Of a stretch of 64,000 nucleotides of DNA, positions 9,955 to 18,257 are shown one piece after another. Origin of the DNA: JBCBCP01 sp039817385 (GTDB taxonomy: Bacteria > Pseudomonadota > Alphaproteobacteria > Rhodobacterales > Rhodobacteraceae); contig JBCBVY010000001.1 of NCBI GenBank assembly GCA_039817385.1, positions 558,001 through 622,000 of the forward strand, given 5' to 3'. Every line of letters starts with the position of its first letter. Within the stretch, counting starts at the first letter, position 1. Position numbers and translations under genes: made by a program. Below the pieces are notes generated by a model. It did no database searches and was not told the DNA's origin. It saw only the letters and a list, made by a program, of their open reading frames with translations.

Positions 9955-10629
9955 TCAATTGCCGCCCGGAAGACCAAGCGCTTCGAGGTTTGGCTCACCG
10001 CCCAGCGCAACAATCACCTGCAGGGCGCGCTGTTGCAAGTCCGGGGTCACTTCGGCGTCGATCAGCAGCATGTTCAGGCGGGTGATTGCCGCGTCCGGGT
10101 CCCCTGTGTCGGCGTCGATCAGGGCCAGCTGCTCTTCCGCCAGCAGGCGGAGGGGGTTTCCGGGGGCGGCGAGGGCCTCAAATCCGGCGCGGCGGGTCTC
10201 CGCATCTGCCCCGGTGCCCAGCGTCAGCGCTTTGAAGCTGGCGATCTGGCGGTAGATCAGCGGCAGAGCGGTGTCGTTCGCGATCCCGTCCAGCGCGGCG
10301 GCGGCATCCTCAGCCTGCCCCGCAGCAGCCAGCTCGCCCGCCAGGAGCAAGCGCACAACCACATCCGCGTCGCCCGCGCGCTCGATGGTGCCAAGGGCAG
10401 CGGCGCGGTCGGCGCTTTCCTCCGCGCTAAGTGCCGCGAGCACTGCATCACCGGTTGCCTGCGCGGCGCGCGCGGCTTGCGCGCTGCGGTATTCAGTGAA
10501 GGCGACAAAGCCGATCAGGCACAGCACAACCGCCGCGGCGATCCAGCCATAGCGGCGGGCCAGCGCGATCATCTGGTCCCGGCGGACCTCTTCGGTCACT
10601 TCTTCGATGAAACTGTCGCTTTGACTCAT
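9955..10629 (-). CDS. YfgM-like tetratricopeptide-repeat membrane protein
   Basis: The start MSQSDSFIEEVTEEVRRDQM gives 224 residues; an upstream in-frame ATG adds 12 poorly supported residues. It has a cytoplasmic N-terminus, one membrane helix (about residues 27-45, WIAAAVVLCLIGFVAF) and an Ala/Leu-rich helical C-terminal domain that looks like TPR units. This is the YfgM/TPR_21 layout; in enterobacteria YfgM contacts SecYEG and periplasmic chaperones. It is the first gene of the cluster, with bamB 44 nt downstream. Confidence 0.75.
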   Translation of the reverse strand: MSQSDSFIEEVTEEVRRDQMIALARRYGWIAAAVVLCLIGFVAFTEYRSAQAARAAQATGDAVLAALSAEESADRAAALGTIERAGDADVVVRLLLAGELAAAGQAEDAAAALDGIANDTALPLIYRQIASFKALTLGTGADAETRRAGFEALAAPGNPLRLLAEEQLALIDADTGDPDAAITRLNMLLIDAEVTPDLQQRALQVIVALGGEPNLEALGLPGGN

Positions 10630-10767
10630 CCGACCCACCCGTTCTGGCTTGCTTACGCCGTGCACGCCCTCTTACCGCGGGGCGCAGGCCAAGCCAAGCA
10701 GGCTTCTTTCTGCATCACGTCCTGACAGAAACTTACAGGAGCCCCGCGTGCAAAGCATAAATCTTTT

Positions 10768-10781
10768 GAACTGGGTAGTTC
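10768..10781. promoter_or_regulatory. Short inverted repeat upstream of the RND pump genes
   Basis: GAACT-gggt-AGTTC (10768-10781) lies 74 nt before the adaptor gene, and a TATATA run follows at 10798-10803. Position and symmetry would suit a repressor operator over the promoter, but no adjacent regulator gene is present and the arms are only 5 bp. This is inference from position. Confidence 0.3.
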
Positions 10782-10854
10782 ATTACGACGGAAACGCTAT
10801 ATAGACGCGTGGAACCGTAGATCTGCACCGCGGGCGCGAAGAAAGGGTGTTACC

Positions 10855-12165
10855 ATGAAGGTTTTTCCGGTCTTGCTGGCCCTTGCGTTGGGCGTTGTTG
10901 TCTATTTCGCGGTGATCGACCGGAACACGGCGCGTGCCTTTCTGCAGGATGCCGGGGTGATCGGCGCACAAGGCGTCGAGCCTGAGACCGCGGCAGAGGC
11001 CACCCCAGAGGCCGAACCGGCCGCAGAGGTCCGCGATGAGGCTGCGCCGTTCCGGGTGGTTGCCCTCCGCTCTGAGGCGCAGCAGATCGACAGCGCGGTG
11101 ATCCTGCGCGGCCAGACCGAAGCGGTCCGGCAGGTCGAGGTGCGGGCGGAAACGACCGCGCGGATCGTGTCGGAGCCGCTGCGCCGCGGGGCCTTTGTGG
11201 ACGAAGGCCAGCTTCTCTGCGCGCTGGACCCTGGCACCCGTTTTGCCAGCCTGGGCGAGGCGCGTGCGCGGGTGCTTGAGGCGCAGGCCCGCAAAGCCGA
11301 AGCCGAAGCGCGCGTGCCCGAGGCCCAAGCGCGCCTGACCGAAGCGCGCGCAGGTCTCGAAGAGGCGCGGGTCAATCAGAATGCAGCGCGGCGCCTGTCA
11401 GAAGACGGTTTTGCGTCGGAAACGCGGGTCAAAGCAGCCGATGCGGCCTTTGCCTCTGCCGAGGCGGCGGTCGAGGCGGCGCTGTCGGGCCTTCAGGCTG
11501 CACGCTCAGGTATCCAGTCGGCCACAGCCGGGATTGAAAGCGCCAATGCTGCGGTTGCCGGAGCAGAGCGGGAGGTCGAACGGCTGGAGATCACCGCCCC
11601 GTTCCCGGGCGTGCTGGAAACGGACACGGCGGAACTGGGCAGCCTGCTGCAAGCGGGGGGCCTCTGCGCCACCGTGATTCAGCTTGACCCGATCAAGCTT
11701 GTGGCCTTCGTGCCGGAGACGGAAGTGAACCGCGTCACTGTCGGGGCGCTGGCCGGCGCACGGCTGGCCGCCGGCGGCGCCGACATCACCGGCACCGTGA
11801 CCTTCCTGAGCCGCGCGGCGGACCCCCAAACCCGCACGTTCCGGGTGGAAATCGAGGTGCCCAACACCGATCTGCGCCTGCGCGACGGTCAGACGGCGGA
11901 AATCCTGATCCAGTCCGATGGCGCGAACGCGCACCTGTTGCCCGCCTCTGCCCTGACGCTCAACGAGGACGGCCGCCTTGGCATTCGGGCCGTTGGCGCG
12001 GGAAGCGCGGTGATTTTCGTCCCAGTGACCCTGCTGCGCGACACGGTTGACGGGGTCTGGCTGACCGGCTTGCCGGACGCTGTGGACGTCATAATTGTCG
12101 GGCAGGAATACGTGACCGAAGGGGTGGTCGTCGAGGCCGTCTTCCAAGAGGAGCAGACGCAATGA
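10855..12165 (+). CDS. RND efflux periplasmic adaptor (membrane fusion protein)
   Basis: The 436-residue protein bridges an RND pump and an outer-membrane channel. It has an N-terminal membrane anchor (VFPVLLALALGVVVYFAVI), a lipoyl/barrel-sandwich half motif (AETTARIVSEPLRRGAFVDE), and a long Ala/Glu-rich helical hairpin with repeated EARAR/EAQAR units at about residues 135-225. The second lipoyl half (EITAPFPGVLETDTAELGSL) and a beta-barrel (GRLGIRAV) follow. It overlaps the permease by the ATGA stop/start junction, so expression is coupled. An outer-membrane channel gene is not in the window. The drug or lipid substrate is not predictable. Confidence 0.92.
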   Translation: MKVFPVLLALALGVVVYFAVIDRNTARAFLQDAGVIGAQGVEPETAAEATPEAEPAAEVRDEAAPFRVVALRSEAQQIDSAVILRGQTEAVRQVEVRAETTARIVSEPLRRGAFVDEGQLLCALDPGTRFASLGEARARVLEAQARKAEAEARVPEAQARLTEARAGLEEARVNQNAARRLSEDGFASETRVKAADAAFASAEAAVEAALSGLQAARSGIQSATAGIESANAAVAGAEREVERLEITAPFPGVLETDTAELGSLLQAGGLCATVIQLDPIKLVAFVPETEVNRVTVGALAGARLAAGGADITGTVTFLSRAADPQTRTFRVEIEVPNTDLRLRDGQTAEILIQSDGANAHLLPASALTLNEDGRLGIRAVGAGSAVIFVPVTLLRDTVDGVWLTGLPDAVDVIIVGQEYVTEGVVVEAVFQEEQTQ

Positions 12166-15100
12166 CCGGGGTTGTCGACTGGGCCGCAAGCCGCGCCCGC
12201 ATGGTGCTGGCCTTCATCTTCCTGTCGATCACGGCAGGTGTGCTGGCCTATACCGGCCTGCCCAAAGAAGGCGAGCCGGATATCGAAATTCCGGCGGTGT
12301 TCATCTCTCTGCCGTTCCCCGGCATCTCGGCAGCAGACGCGGAAACGCTTCTGGTCAAGCCGATGGAAACCGAGCTAGCCGAAATTGACGGGCTGGACAG
12401 CATGACCGGCACCGCTGCCGAAGGTTATGCCAACATCGTGTTGGAATTCGAGTTTGGCTGGGACAAAACGCAAGTCATGGCCGATGTCCGCGACGCGATG
12501 GACAAGGCCTCAGCCGAGTTTCCGGCAGGCTGGGAGCAATACACGCTGGACGAGTTCAACTTCTCCGAGTTTCCCATCGTGATCGTGTCTCTGTCCGGCC
12601 CGGTGCCGGAACGCACGATGACCCGCGTGGCCAAGGATTTGCAGGACGATCTGGAAGGGCTGGAGCCCGTGCTGGACGCCGCCATCGTCGGCAGCCGGGA
12701 CGAGATGCTGGAGGTCGTGATCGACCCGCTGCGGCTTGAGGCCTACAACGTGACCGCGGGCGAGCTGATCACCGTGGTGCAGAACAACAACCAGCTGATC
12801 GCCGCGGGCGAGATCGACACCGAGCAGGGCAGCTTTGCTGTCAAGATCCCCTCCAGCTTTGACGAAGCGCTGGACGTCTACAACCTGCCGGTCAAGACCA
12901 ATGGCGACCGGGTCGTCACGCTTGGCGATTTGGCGCAGATCAACCTGACCTTCGAGGACCGCACCAGCACCGCCCGCTTTAACGGGGACGCGACGGTCGC
13001 CCTGCAGGTCTCCAAGCGCAAGGGCTTTAACCTGATCGACACGTCCACACTCGTGCGCGAGACGGTGGCAGAGCGCCAGGCCGACTGGCCCGAGGGCCTC
13101 AAGGCGACGGTCGAAGTGCAAGCCTCCAACGACCAGAGCCGCCAGGTCTCGTCAATGGTGTCGCAGCTCGAAGGCTCCGTGCTGACCGCCATCATCCTCG
13201 TGATGCTCGTCAGCCTTGCCGCGCTGGGCATCCGCGCCTCCCTGCTGGTGGGCTTTGCGATCCCGACCTCCTTCCTTCTGTGCTTTGTCCTGCTGGGCCT
13301 GATGGGCATTTCGGTCAGCAACATCGTGATGTTCGGCCTGATCCTGTCGGTCGGGATGCTGGTCGACGGCGCCATCGTGGTCACCGAATATGCCGACAAG
13401 CGCCAGCAAGATGGCGTCGGCCCGATGCGCTCTTACGTGGAGGCGGCCAAGCGCATGTTCTGGCCCGTCGTCTCCTCCACCGCGACCACGCTCTGCGCGT
13501 TCATGCCGATGCTCTTCTGGCCCGGCGTTCCGGGCGAGTTCATGGGGATGCTGCCGGTCACGCTGATCTTCGTTCTCAGCGCCTCGCTCATCGTTGCGCT
13601 AATCTACCTGCCGGTGATGGGGGGTATGCTCGCGCGACTTTTCAACCTGATTGCCGCGACGCTGGTTGCCATCGCGCGGATGCCGCTGCTGGCGCATGTG
13701 CTGCTGATCCCGGTGTCGATCCTGCCGCTGGTCGCCGCGGGCGCCCTCGTGCCGGGTCTTCTGGCGCAAATCAGCGTGCAGTTTGGCGTCATGGACGGGC
13801 AGGATATCTGGGGCTCTGTCGTGCCGATCTTCGGCACCGTGTTCCTGCTCGCACTTGGCGCGGTAATCCTGTCGGCGCTGGCCCTTGCCGGGGCGATCTG
13901 CCTTGTGCTGGCCATCGTGGCGATCCTGCCCCGGATCGGCATCAACATCGGTGCGCTCTGGACCCGGGTGTTTGGCCGCCGCGAGCGCCGCGTGAAGACG
14001 GGCGCGCGGCGCACCGCCTTTGGCCGCGTGATCGAAGGGATCGTCGCAAACCCGGTCATGCCGCTCGTGATGGTCGGCGCGGTCTTTGTCTTTGTCGGCA
14101 CCACAATGATCTTCTTTGTGAACAACAACCGCGGGGTCGAGTTCTTTGTCGAGAGCGAGCCGGAACAGGCCATCGTCTACGTCATGGCCCGCGGCAACCT
14201 CAGCCTGCCCGAAAAAGACGCCCTGCTGCGCGAAGCCGAAGAGATCGTCGGCGCCCACCCCGGCATCGACACCGTCTTTGCCTTTGCGGGGGATGGCGGG
14301 CTGAACTCCAACACCGGCGGTGCGCAATCGCCCAAGGACACGATCGGCCAGATGCAGGTCGAAACCATCCCGTGGGAGGACCGGCCCAACACAACCGAGC
14401 TGTGGTTCACCATGTTCGGTATGGAGGTGAACCGCGTGGTCAAAGACCCGGCCTTTGACGGCGACGTGGTCCTGGCCGAGATCACCGCAGAGCTGAACCG
14501 CCTGCCGGGGGTCAAAACGGAAATCCTCGACCTCGCACAAGGCCCCGCCTCTGCCAAGCCCGTGCACCTGCGCGTCAAGGGCGACAATTTCGACGATCTG
14601 GTCACCGCCGCCGGCGCCGCCCGCGGCGTCTTTGACGCGACCCCGGGCCTGACCCTGATCGAAGACACCCGCCCCCTGCCCGGAATCGACTGGGAAATCA
14701 GCGTCGATGTCGAAAAAGCGGGCCGCTTTGGCGCCGATGTCGCCACCGTCGGCGCGATGGTGCAGCTGGTCACGCGCGGCATCCTGCTCGACACCTACAC
14801 ACCCGAAGGCGGCGATGAAGAGATTGAGATCCGCGTGCGCCTGCCCGAGAGCGACCGCGTGCTCAGCACGCTCGACACGCTCAAAGTGCGTACCTCCGAC
14901 GGCCTCGTACCGCTCGCAAACTTCATCACCCGCACCCCGGTGCCAAGCCTCGCTCAGATCAGCCGGATCGGACAGGAACGCTATTTCGACGTGAAAGCCG
15001 ACGTGCTGCCGGGTCTGCAGAAAATCGTGCGCACCGAAGCGGGCACCGATGGCGCAGAGGTTCAAGTCACGGTCGCCACGCTTAGCCCGGACACGAACGG

Positions 15101-16037
15101 CGCGATCACGCTGGAGGACGGCAGCCGCTACCTCGTGCTGGACCGGACCGAGGCGGGCGTGGACCTGCAAGCGGGCCTCGATGCGGGCGACCTGCGCGCG
15201 ATCCCCGTCAACCCGAACGAGCGCATCGCCGAGATCACCAAGTGGCTCGAGACGGACCCGTTTGCGGCTGGCCTCAGCTGGGAATGGACCGGCGATCAGG
15301 AAGACCAGGCGGAAAGCCAGGCATTCCTGATGTCGGCCTTTGGCGCGGCACTGGGCCTGATGTTCATCATCCTGCTGGCGCAGTTCAACTCGATCTACAA
15401 TGCGGTGCTGGTGCTGCTGGCGGTGGTGCTGTCGACCACGGGCGTGCTGATCGGCATGGTGGTGATGGACCAGGCCTTCTCGATCATCATGACCGGGACG
15501 GGCATTGTTGCGCTGGCGGGCATCGTGGTGAACAACAACATCGTGCTGATCGACACCTATCAGGAGTATGAAAAATACATGCCCCGGATCGAGGCGATCA
15601 TCCGCACTGCGCAAGACCGTATCCGTCCCGTGCTGCTGACCACGATCACCACGATGGCGGGGCTCGCGCCGATGATGTTCGGCCTCAGCCTCGACTTTGT
15701 GGGCGGCGGGTACACTGTGGACAGCCCCACGGCGCTCTGGTGGAAACAGCTGGCAACGGCGGTGGTGTTCGGCCTTGGCGTCGCAACGGTGCTGACGCTG
15801 ATGGTGACGCCGTCCCTGCTCGCCGCGCGCATCTGGGCCGGCACCTACGCGAAGTGGATCGCCGCGCTTCTGGCGCGCCTGTCGATGGGCCGCGCCAGCC
15901 GCGCCGCCCGCGACTGGGCGCTGGAACGCGACACTGCACGCCTTGGCGCAGGCGAGCTAATCTGGGACGACGGCCCGGCGCCCGAGGCCCCCATCCGCCC
16001 CCAGCCCCAAACCGCACCCCTGCGCGCAGCGGAGTAA
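12162..16037 (+). CDS. RND efflux permease with enlarged central membrane linker
   Basis: This AcrB/MexB-superfamily proton-driven exporter has the usual two-fold repeat: helix 1 followed by a large periplasmic loop, the helix 2-6 cluster (for example SNIVMFGLILSVGMLVDGAI with the conserved acidic residue), a second loop, and the C-terminal cluster. At 1,291 residues it is some 250 longer than typical HAE1 pumps. Part of the excess is an additional hydrophobic stretch at about residues 500-593, between the N- and C-terminal helix clusters, that could hold three further membrane segments. More excess lies in the second periplasmic loop. It is translationally coupled to the adaptor gene upstream. 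The convergent intergenic palindrome follows its stop. Confidence 0.9.
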   Translation: MTGVVDWAASRARMVLAFIFLSITAGVLAYTGLPKEGEPDIEIPAVFISLPFPGISAADAETLLVKPMETELAEIDGLDSMTGTAAEGYANIVLEFEFGWDKTQVMADVRDAMDKASAEFPAGWEQYTLDEFNFSEFPIVIVSLSGPVPERTMTRVAKDLQDDLEGLEPVLDAAIVGSRDEMLEVVIDPLRLEAYNVTAGELITVVQNNNQLIAAGEIDTEQGSFAVKIPSSFDEALDVYNLPVKTNGDRVVTLGDLAQINLTFEDRTSTARFNGDATVALQVSKRKGFNLIDTSTLVRETVAERQADWPEGLKATVEVQASNDQSRQVSSMVSQLEGSVLTAIILVMLVSLAALGIRASLLVGFAIPTSFLLCFVLLGLMGISVSNIVMFGLILSVGMLVDGAIVVTEYADKRQQDGVGPMRSYVEAAKRMFWPVVSSTATTLCAFMPMLFWPGVPGEFMGMLPVTLIFVLSASLIVALIYLPVMGGMLARLFNLIAATLVAIARMPLLAHVLLIPVSILPLVAAGALVPGLLAQISVQFGVMDGQDIWGSVVPIFGTVFLLALGAVILSALALAGAICLVLAIVAILPRIGINIGALWTRVFGRRERRVKTGARRTAFGRVIEGIVANPVMPLVMVGAVFVFVGTTMIFFVNNNRGVEFFVESEPEQAIVYVMARGNLSLPEKDALLREAEEIVGAHPGIDTVFAFAGDGGLNSNTGGAQSPKDTIGQMQVETIPWEDRPNTTELWFTMFGMEVNRVVKDPAFDGDVVLAEITAELNRLPGVKTEILDLAQGPASAKPVHLRVKGDNFDDLVTAAGAARGVFDATPGLTLIEDTRPLPGIDWEISVDVEKAGRFGADVATVGAMVQLVTRGILLDTYTPEGGDEEIEIRVRLPESDRVLSTLDTLKVRTSDGLVPLANFITRTPVPSLAQISRIGQERYFDVKADVLPGLQKIVRTEAGTDGAEVQVTVATLSPDTNGAITLEDGSRYLVLDRTEAGVDLQAGLDAGDLRAIPVNPNERIAEITKWLETDPFAAGLSWEWTGDQEDQAESQAFLMSAFGAALGLMFIILLAQFNSIYNAVLVLLAVVLSTTGVLIGMVVMDQAFSIIMTGTGIVALAGIVVNNNIVLIDTYQEYEKYMPRIEAIIRTAQDRIRPVLLTTITTMAGLAPMMFGLSLDFVGGGYTVDSPTALWWKQLATAVVFGLGVATVLTLMVTPSLLAARIWAGTYAKWIAALLARLSMGRASRAARDWALERDTARLGAGELIWDDGPAPEAPIRPQPQTAPLRAAE

Positions 16038-16060
16038 TACAGCCAACCCAACAACCTGGT

Positions 16061-16217
16061 TTCGGAGCCGCCCTCGCTTGAGCTCAAAGGGACAGGCGGG
16101 GGCGGCACGATCAAGGCAAATCGCCGAGGGGCCCCCCGCAGGAGGGATTACGGCTATTTTCCTTGAGCGGGACGCCCCCGCCTGTCACGCCAGAGATCAA
16201 GCGAGGGCGGCTCCGAA
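16061..16217. repeat. 157-nt near-complete palindrome
   Basis: Three nested pairs of arms are visible. The outer arms 16061-16081 and 16197-16217 pair perfectly over 21 nt. The middle arms 16091-16104 and 16173-16186 pair perfectly over 14 nt. The inner arms 16111-16125 and 16152-16166 pair at 13 of 15. An 8-nt direct repeat, CCTGGTTT, flanks it at 16055-16062 and 16220-16227. It lies in the convergent gap between the RND permease and the ABC exporter. The size, nesting and flanking repeat fit a MITE-like insertion; a bidirectional terminator role is also possible. Confidence 0.75.
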
Positions 16218-16290
16218 TTCCTGGTTTTGGTGAGACCCGAAGCCAAACCACCCCAACAATCCAACACCATCGCCCACCGCAGAGTGCCCC

Positions 16291-16343
16291 GTTTTGCGAC
16301 AGCAAAACGCCCCCCCCTACGTCAGATTATTTCCAATAATCTG
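16291..16343. repeat. Two adjacent perfect hairpins in the RND/ABC convergent gap
   Basis: GTTTTGC-gaca-GCAAAAC occupies 16291-16308 and CAGATTATT-tcc-AATAATCTG occupies 16323-16343. They are separated by a C-rich run and lie just beyond the 157-nt palindrome and 18 nt before the ABC gene stop. Stems are perfect (7 and 9 bp). Neither is followed by a long T-run on the strand that would end the ABC gene, so they may be family-type intergenic repeats rather than simple terminators. Confidence 0.6.
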
Positions 16344-16360
16344 CCCCGCGCCTGGAAACC

Positions 16361-18187
16361 CTAGGCCGCGTCCTCGGACTGTTGACCGGCCCATAGCTGG
16401 GCGTAGCGGCCTTTGCGTGCAACGAGCGCGTCGTGGGTGCCGCGCTCGATGATCTCGCCCTTCTCCAGGACGATGATCTGGTCCGCTTCCGCAATTGTCG
16501 ACAGCCGGTGCGCGATGGTCAGCACCGTGCGCCCCTGCCCTGCTGCGCGCAGGGCGTCCTTGATTTCCTGCTCGGTATCGGTGTCGAGCGCGCTCGTTGC
16601 CTCGTCGAGGAGCAGGATCGGCGGGTCTTTTAGCAGCGTGCGTGCAATGCCGACCCGCTGCTTCTCTCCGCCCGACAGCTTCAGCCCCCGCTCCCCCACG
16701 GCCGTGTCATAGCCCTGCGGCAGGCCCATAATGAAGTCGTGGATCTGGGCGGCCTTCGCGGCAGCAATGATGTCCGAGTCAAGCGCATCCCCGCGCCCGT
16801 AGGCAATGTTGTAGCGGATTGTGTCGTTGAACAGCACCGTGTCCTGCGGCACGACGCCGATGGCCGCGTGCAGGCTCTCCTGCGTGATATCCCGCACGTC
16901 CTGCCCGTCAATGCGCAGTGCGCCGCGGCTCACGTCATAGAAGCGAAAGAGCAGCCGCCCGATGGTCGATTTGCCTGAGCCGGTAGAGCCGACGATGGCC
17001 ACCATCTGCCCCGGCTCCGCCACAACCGACACGCCCTTCAGGATCTCGCGGTCAGGGTCATAGCCAAAGCGCACATTGTCCAGCTCGATCCGCCCCGCCC
17101 TCACCTTAAGCGGGCGGGCATCTGGGGCGTCCTTCACCTCGGCGGGCTGTTCCAGCAGGTCGAACATCTCGCCCATATCCACCAGCGCCTGACGGATCTC
17201 GCGGTAGACCGTGCCGAGGAAGTTCAGCGGCAGCGTGATCTGGATCATGTAGGCGTTCACCATCACGAAATCACCCACCGTCAGCGTGCCATTCTGCACC
17301 CCGACCGCCGCCAGCACCATCACCGCGACAAGGCCCCCGGTGATCAGCATCGACTGGCCAAAGTTCAGAAATGCGAGCGAATAGGACGTCTTCAGCGCCG
17401 CGACCTCGTAACCCCGCATCGCGCGGTCGTAGCGGTCTGCCTCCCGGTGCTCGGCCCCGAAATACTTCACCGTTTCAAAATTCAGCAGGCTGTCGATGGC
17501 CTTCTGGTTGGCGTCCGTGTCCTGATCGTTCATCTCGCGGCGCAGCTTCACCCGCCACTCGGTCACCTTGAAGGTGAACCAAACATATAGCGCAATCGTC
17601 CCGGCAAGGATCGCGAGGTAGGACAAGTCAAAGAACCACGCGAGGATCGCGCCCACCAGCAGCAGCTCAAGGATCAGCGGCCCGATAGAAAACAGCAAGA
17701 AGCGCAGCAGGAAATCGACGCCCTTGACCCCGCGCTCGATGATCCGGCTCAGCCCGCCGGTCTTGCGCGTGATGTGGTAGCGCATCGACAGGCGGTGAAT
17801 GTGCTCAAACGTCTCCAGTGCGAGCCTGCGCAGCGCCCGCTGGCCAACACGGGCGAAGAACACGTCGCGCAGCTGCTGAAAACCCACATTCATCAGGCGC
17901 GCCATGCCGTAGGCGACGGTCAGGCCAATCGCGCCAAGGGCAAGGTCGGACACGCCCTCATCCGACAGCACATTCACCGCGTCGCGGTAGAGGATCGGTG
18001 TGTAGACGGAAACCAGCTTGGAGAGCAGCAGCGCCAGCATCGCCAGCACCACGCTCACCTTGTAGCCGGGCTTGTCCGCAGGCCACAGGTAGGGCGCCAC
18101 CTTGCGCAAGGTCCGCAGGCCTGACCGACGCTCCTGTGCTTCAACATCGTTTTGATCCGGCGCGGCGGCGGTTGTGTCTGCTGGCAT
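16361..18187 (-). CDS. Atm1-type ABC exporter (half-transporter, permease fused to ATPase)
   Basis: The 608-residue protein is a homodimerising exporter of the Atm1/HMT1 family, which moves glutathione-linked sulfur or metal conjugates across the inner membrane. Residues 40-330 hold six membrane helices, including the family sequence TRKTGGLSRIIERGVKG and the FNFETVKYFG-like coupling region (LLNFETVKYFGAEHREADRY). The C-terminal ATPase has Walker A VGSTGSGKST, signature LSGGEKQR, Walker B ILLLDEATSALD and the H-loop IAHRLSTI. Length is standard. It is convergent with the RND permease and lies 70 nt after the LysM gene on the same strand. Confidence 0.92.
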   Translation of the reverse strand: MPADTTAAAPDQNDVEAQERRSGLRTLRKVAPYLWPADKPGYKVSVVLAMLALLLSKLVSVYTPILYRDAVNVLSDEGVSDLALGAIGLTVAYGMARLMNVGFQQLRDVFFARVGQRALRRLALETFEHIHRLSMRYHITRKTGGLSRIIERGVKGVDFLLRFLLFSIGPLILELLLVGAILAWFFDLSYLAILAGTIALYVWFTFKVTEWRVKLRREMNDQDTDANQKAIDSLLNFETVKYFGAEHREADRYDRAMRGYEVAALKTSYSLAFLNFGQSMLITGGLVAVMVLAAVGVQNGTLTVGDFVMVNAYMIQITLPLNFLGTVYREIRQALVDMGEMFDLLEQPAEVKDAPDARPLKVRAGRIELDNVRFGYDPDREILKGVSVVAEPGQMVAIVGSTGSGKSTIGRLLFRFYDVSRGALRIDGQDVRDITQESLHAAIGVVPQDTVLFNDTIRYNIAYGRGDALDSDIIAAAKAAQIHDFIMGLPQGYDTAVGERGLKLSGGEKQRVGIARTLLKDPPILLLDEATSALDTDTEQEIKDALRAAGQGRTVLTIAHRLSTIAEADQIIVLEKGEIIERGTHDALVARKGRYAQLWAGQQSEDAA

Positions 18188-18257
18188 GTCGGTCCCGTGG
18201 CTGGCGCGCCACTACATAAACCGCCACAGGCAGGCCCGCCACCCCTCGCGCGGTGTT

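Noticed and set aside
13599..15614. A 671-codon open frame antisense to the RND permease
   Set aside because: It is a shadow of the high-GC permease gene: the product is Arg/His/Gly-rich with no domain, while the plus-strand protein is a clear RND pump.
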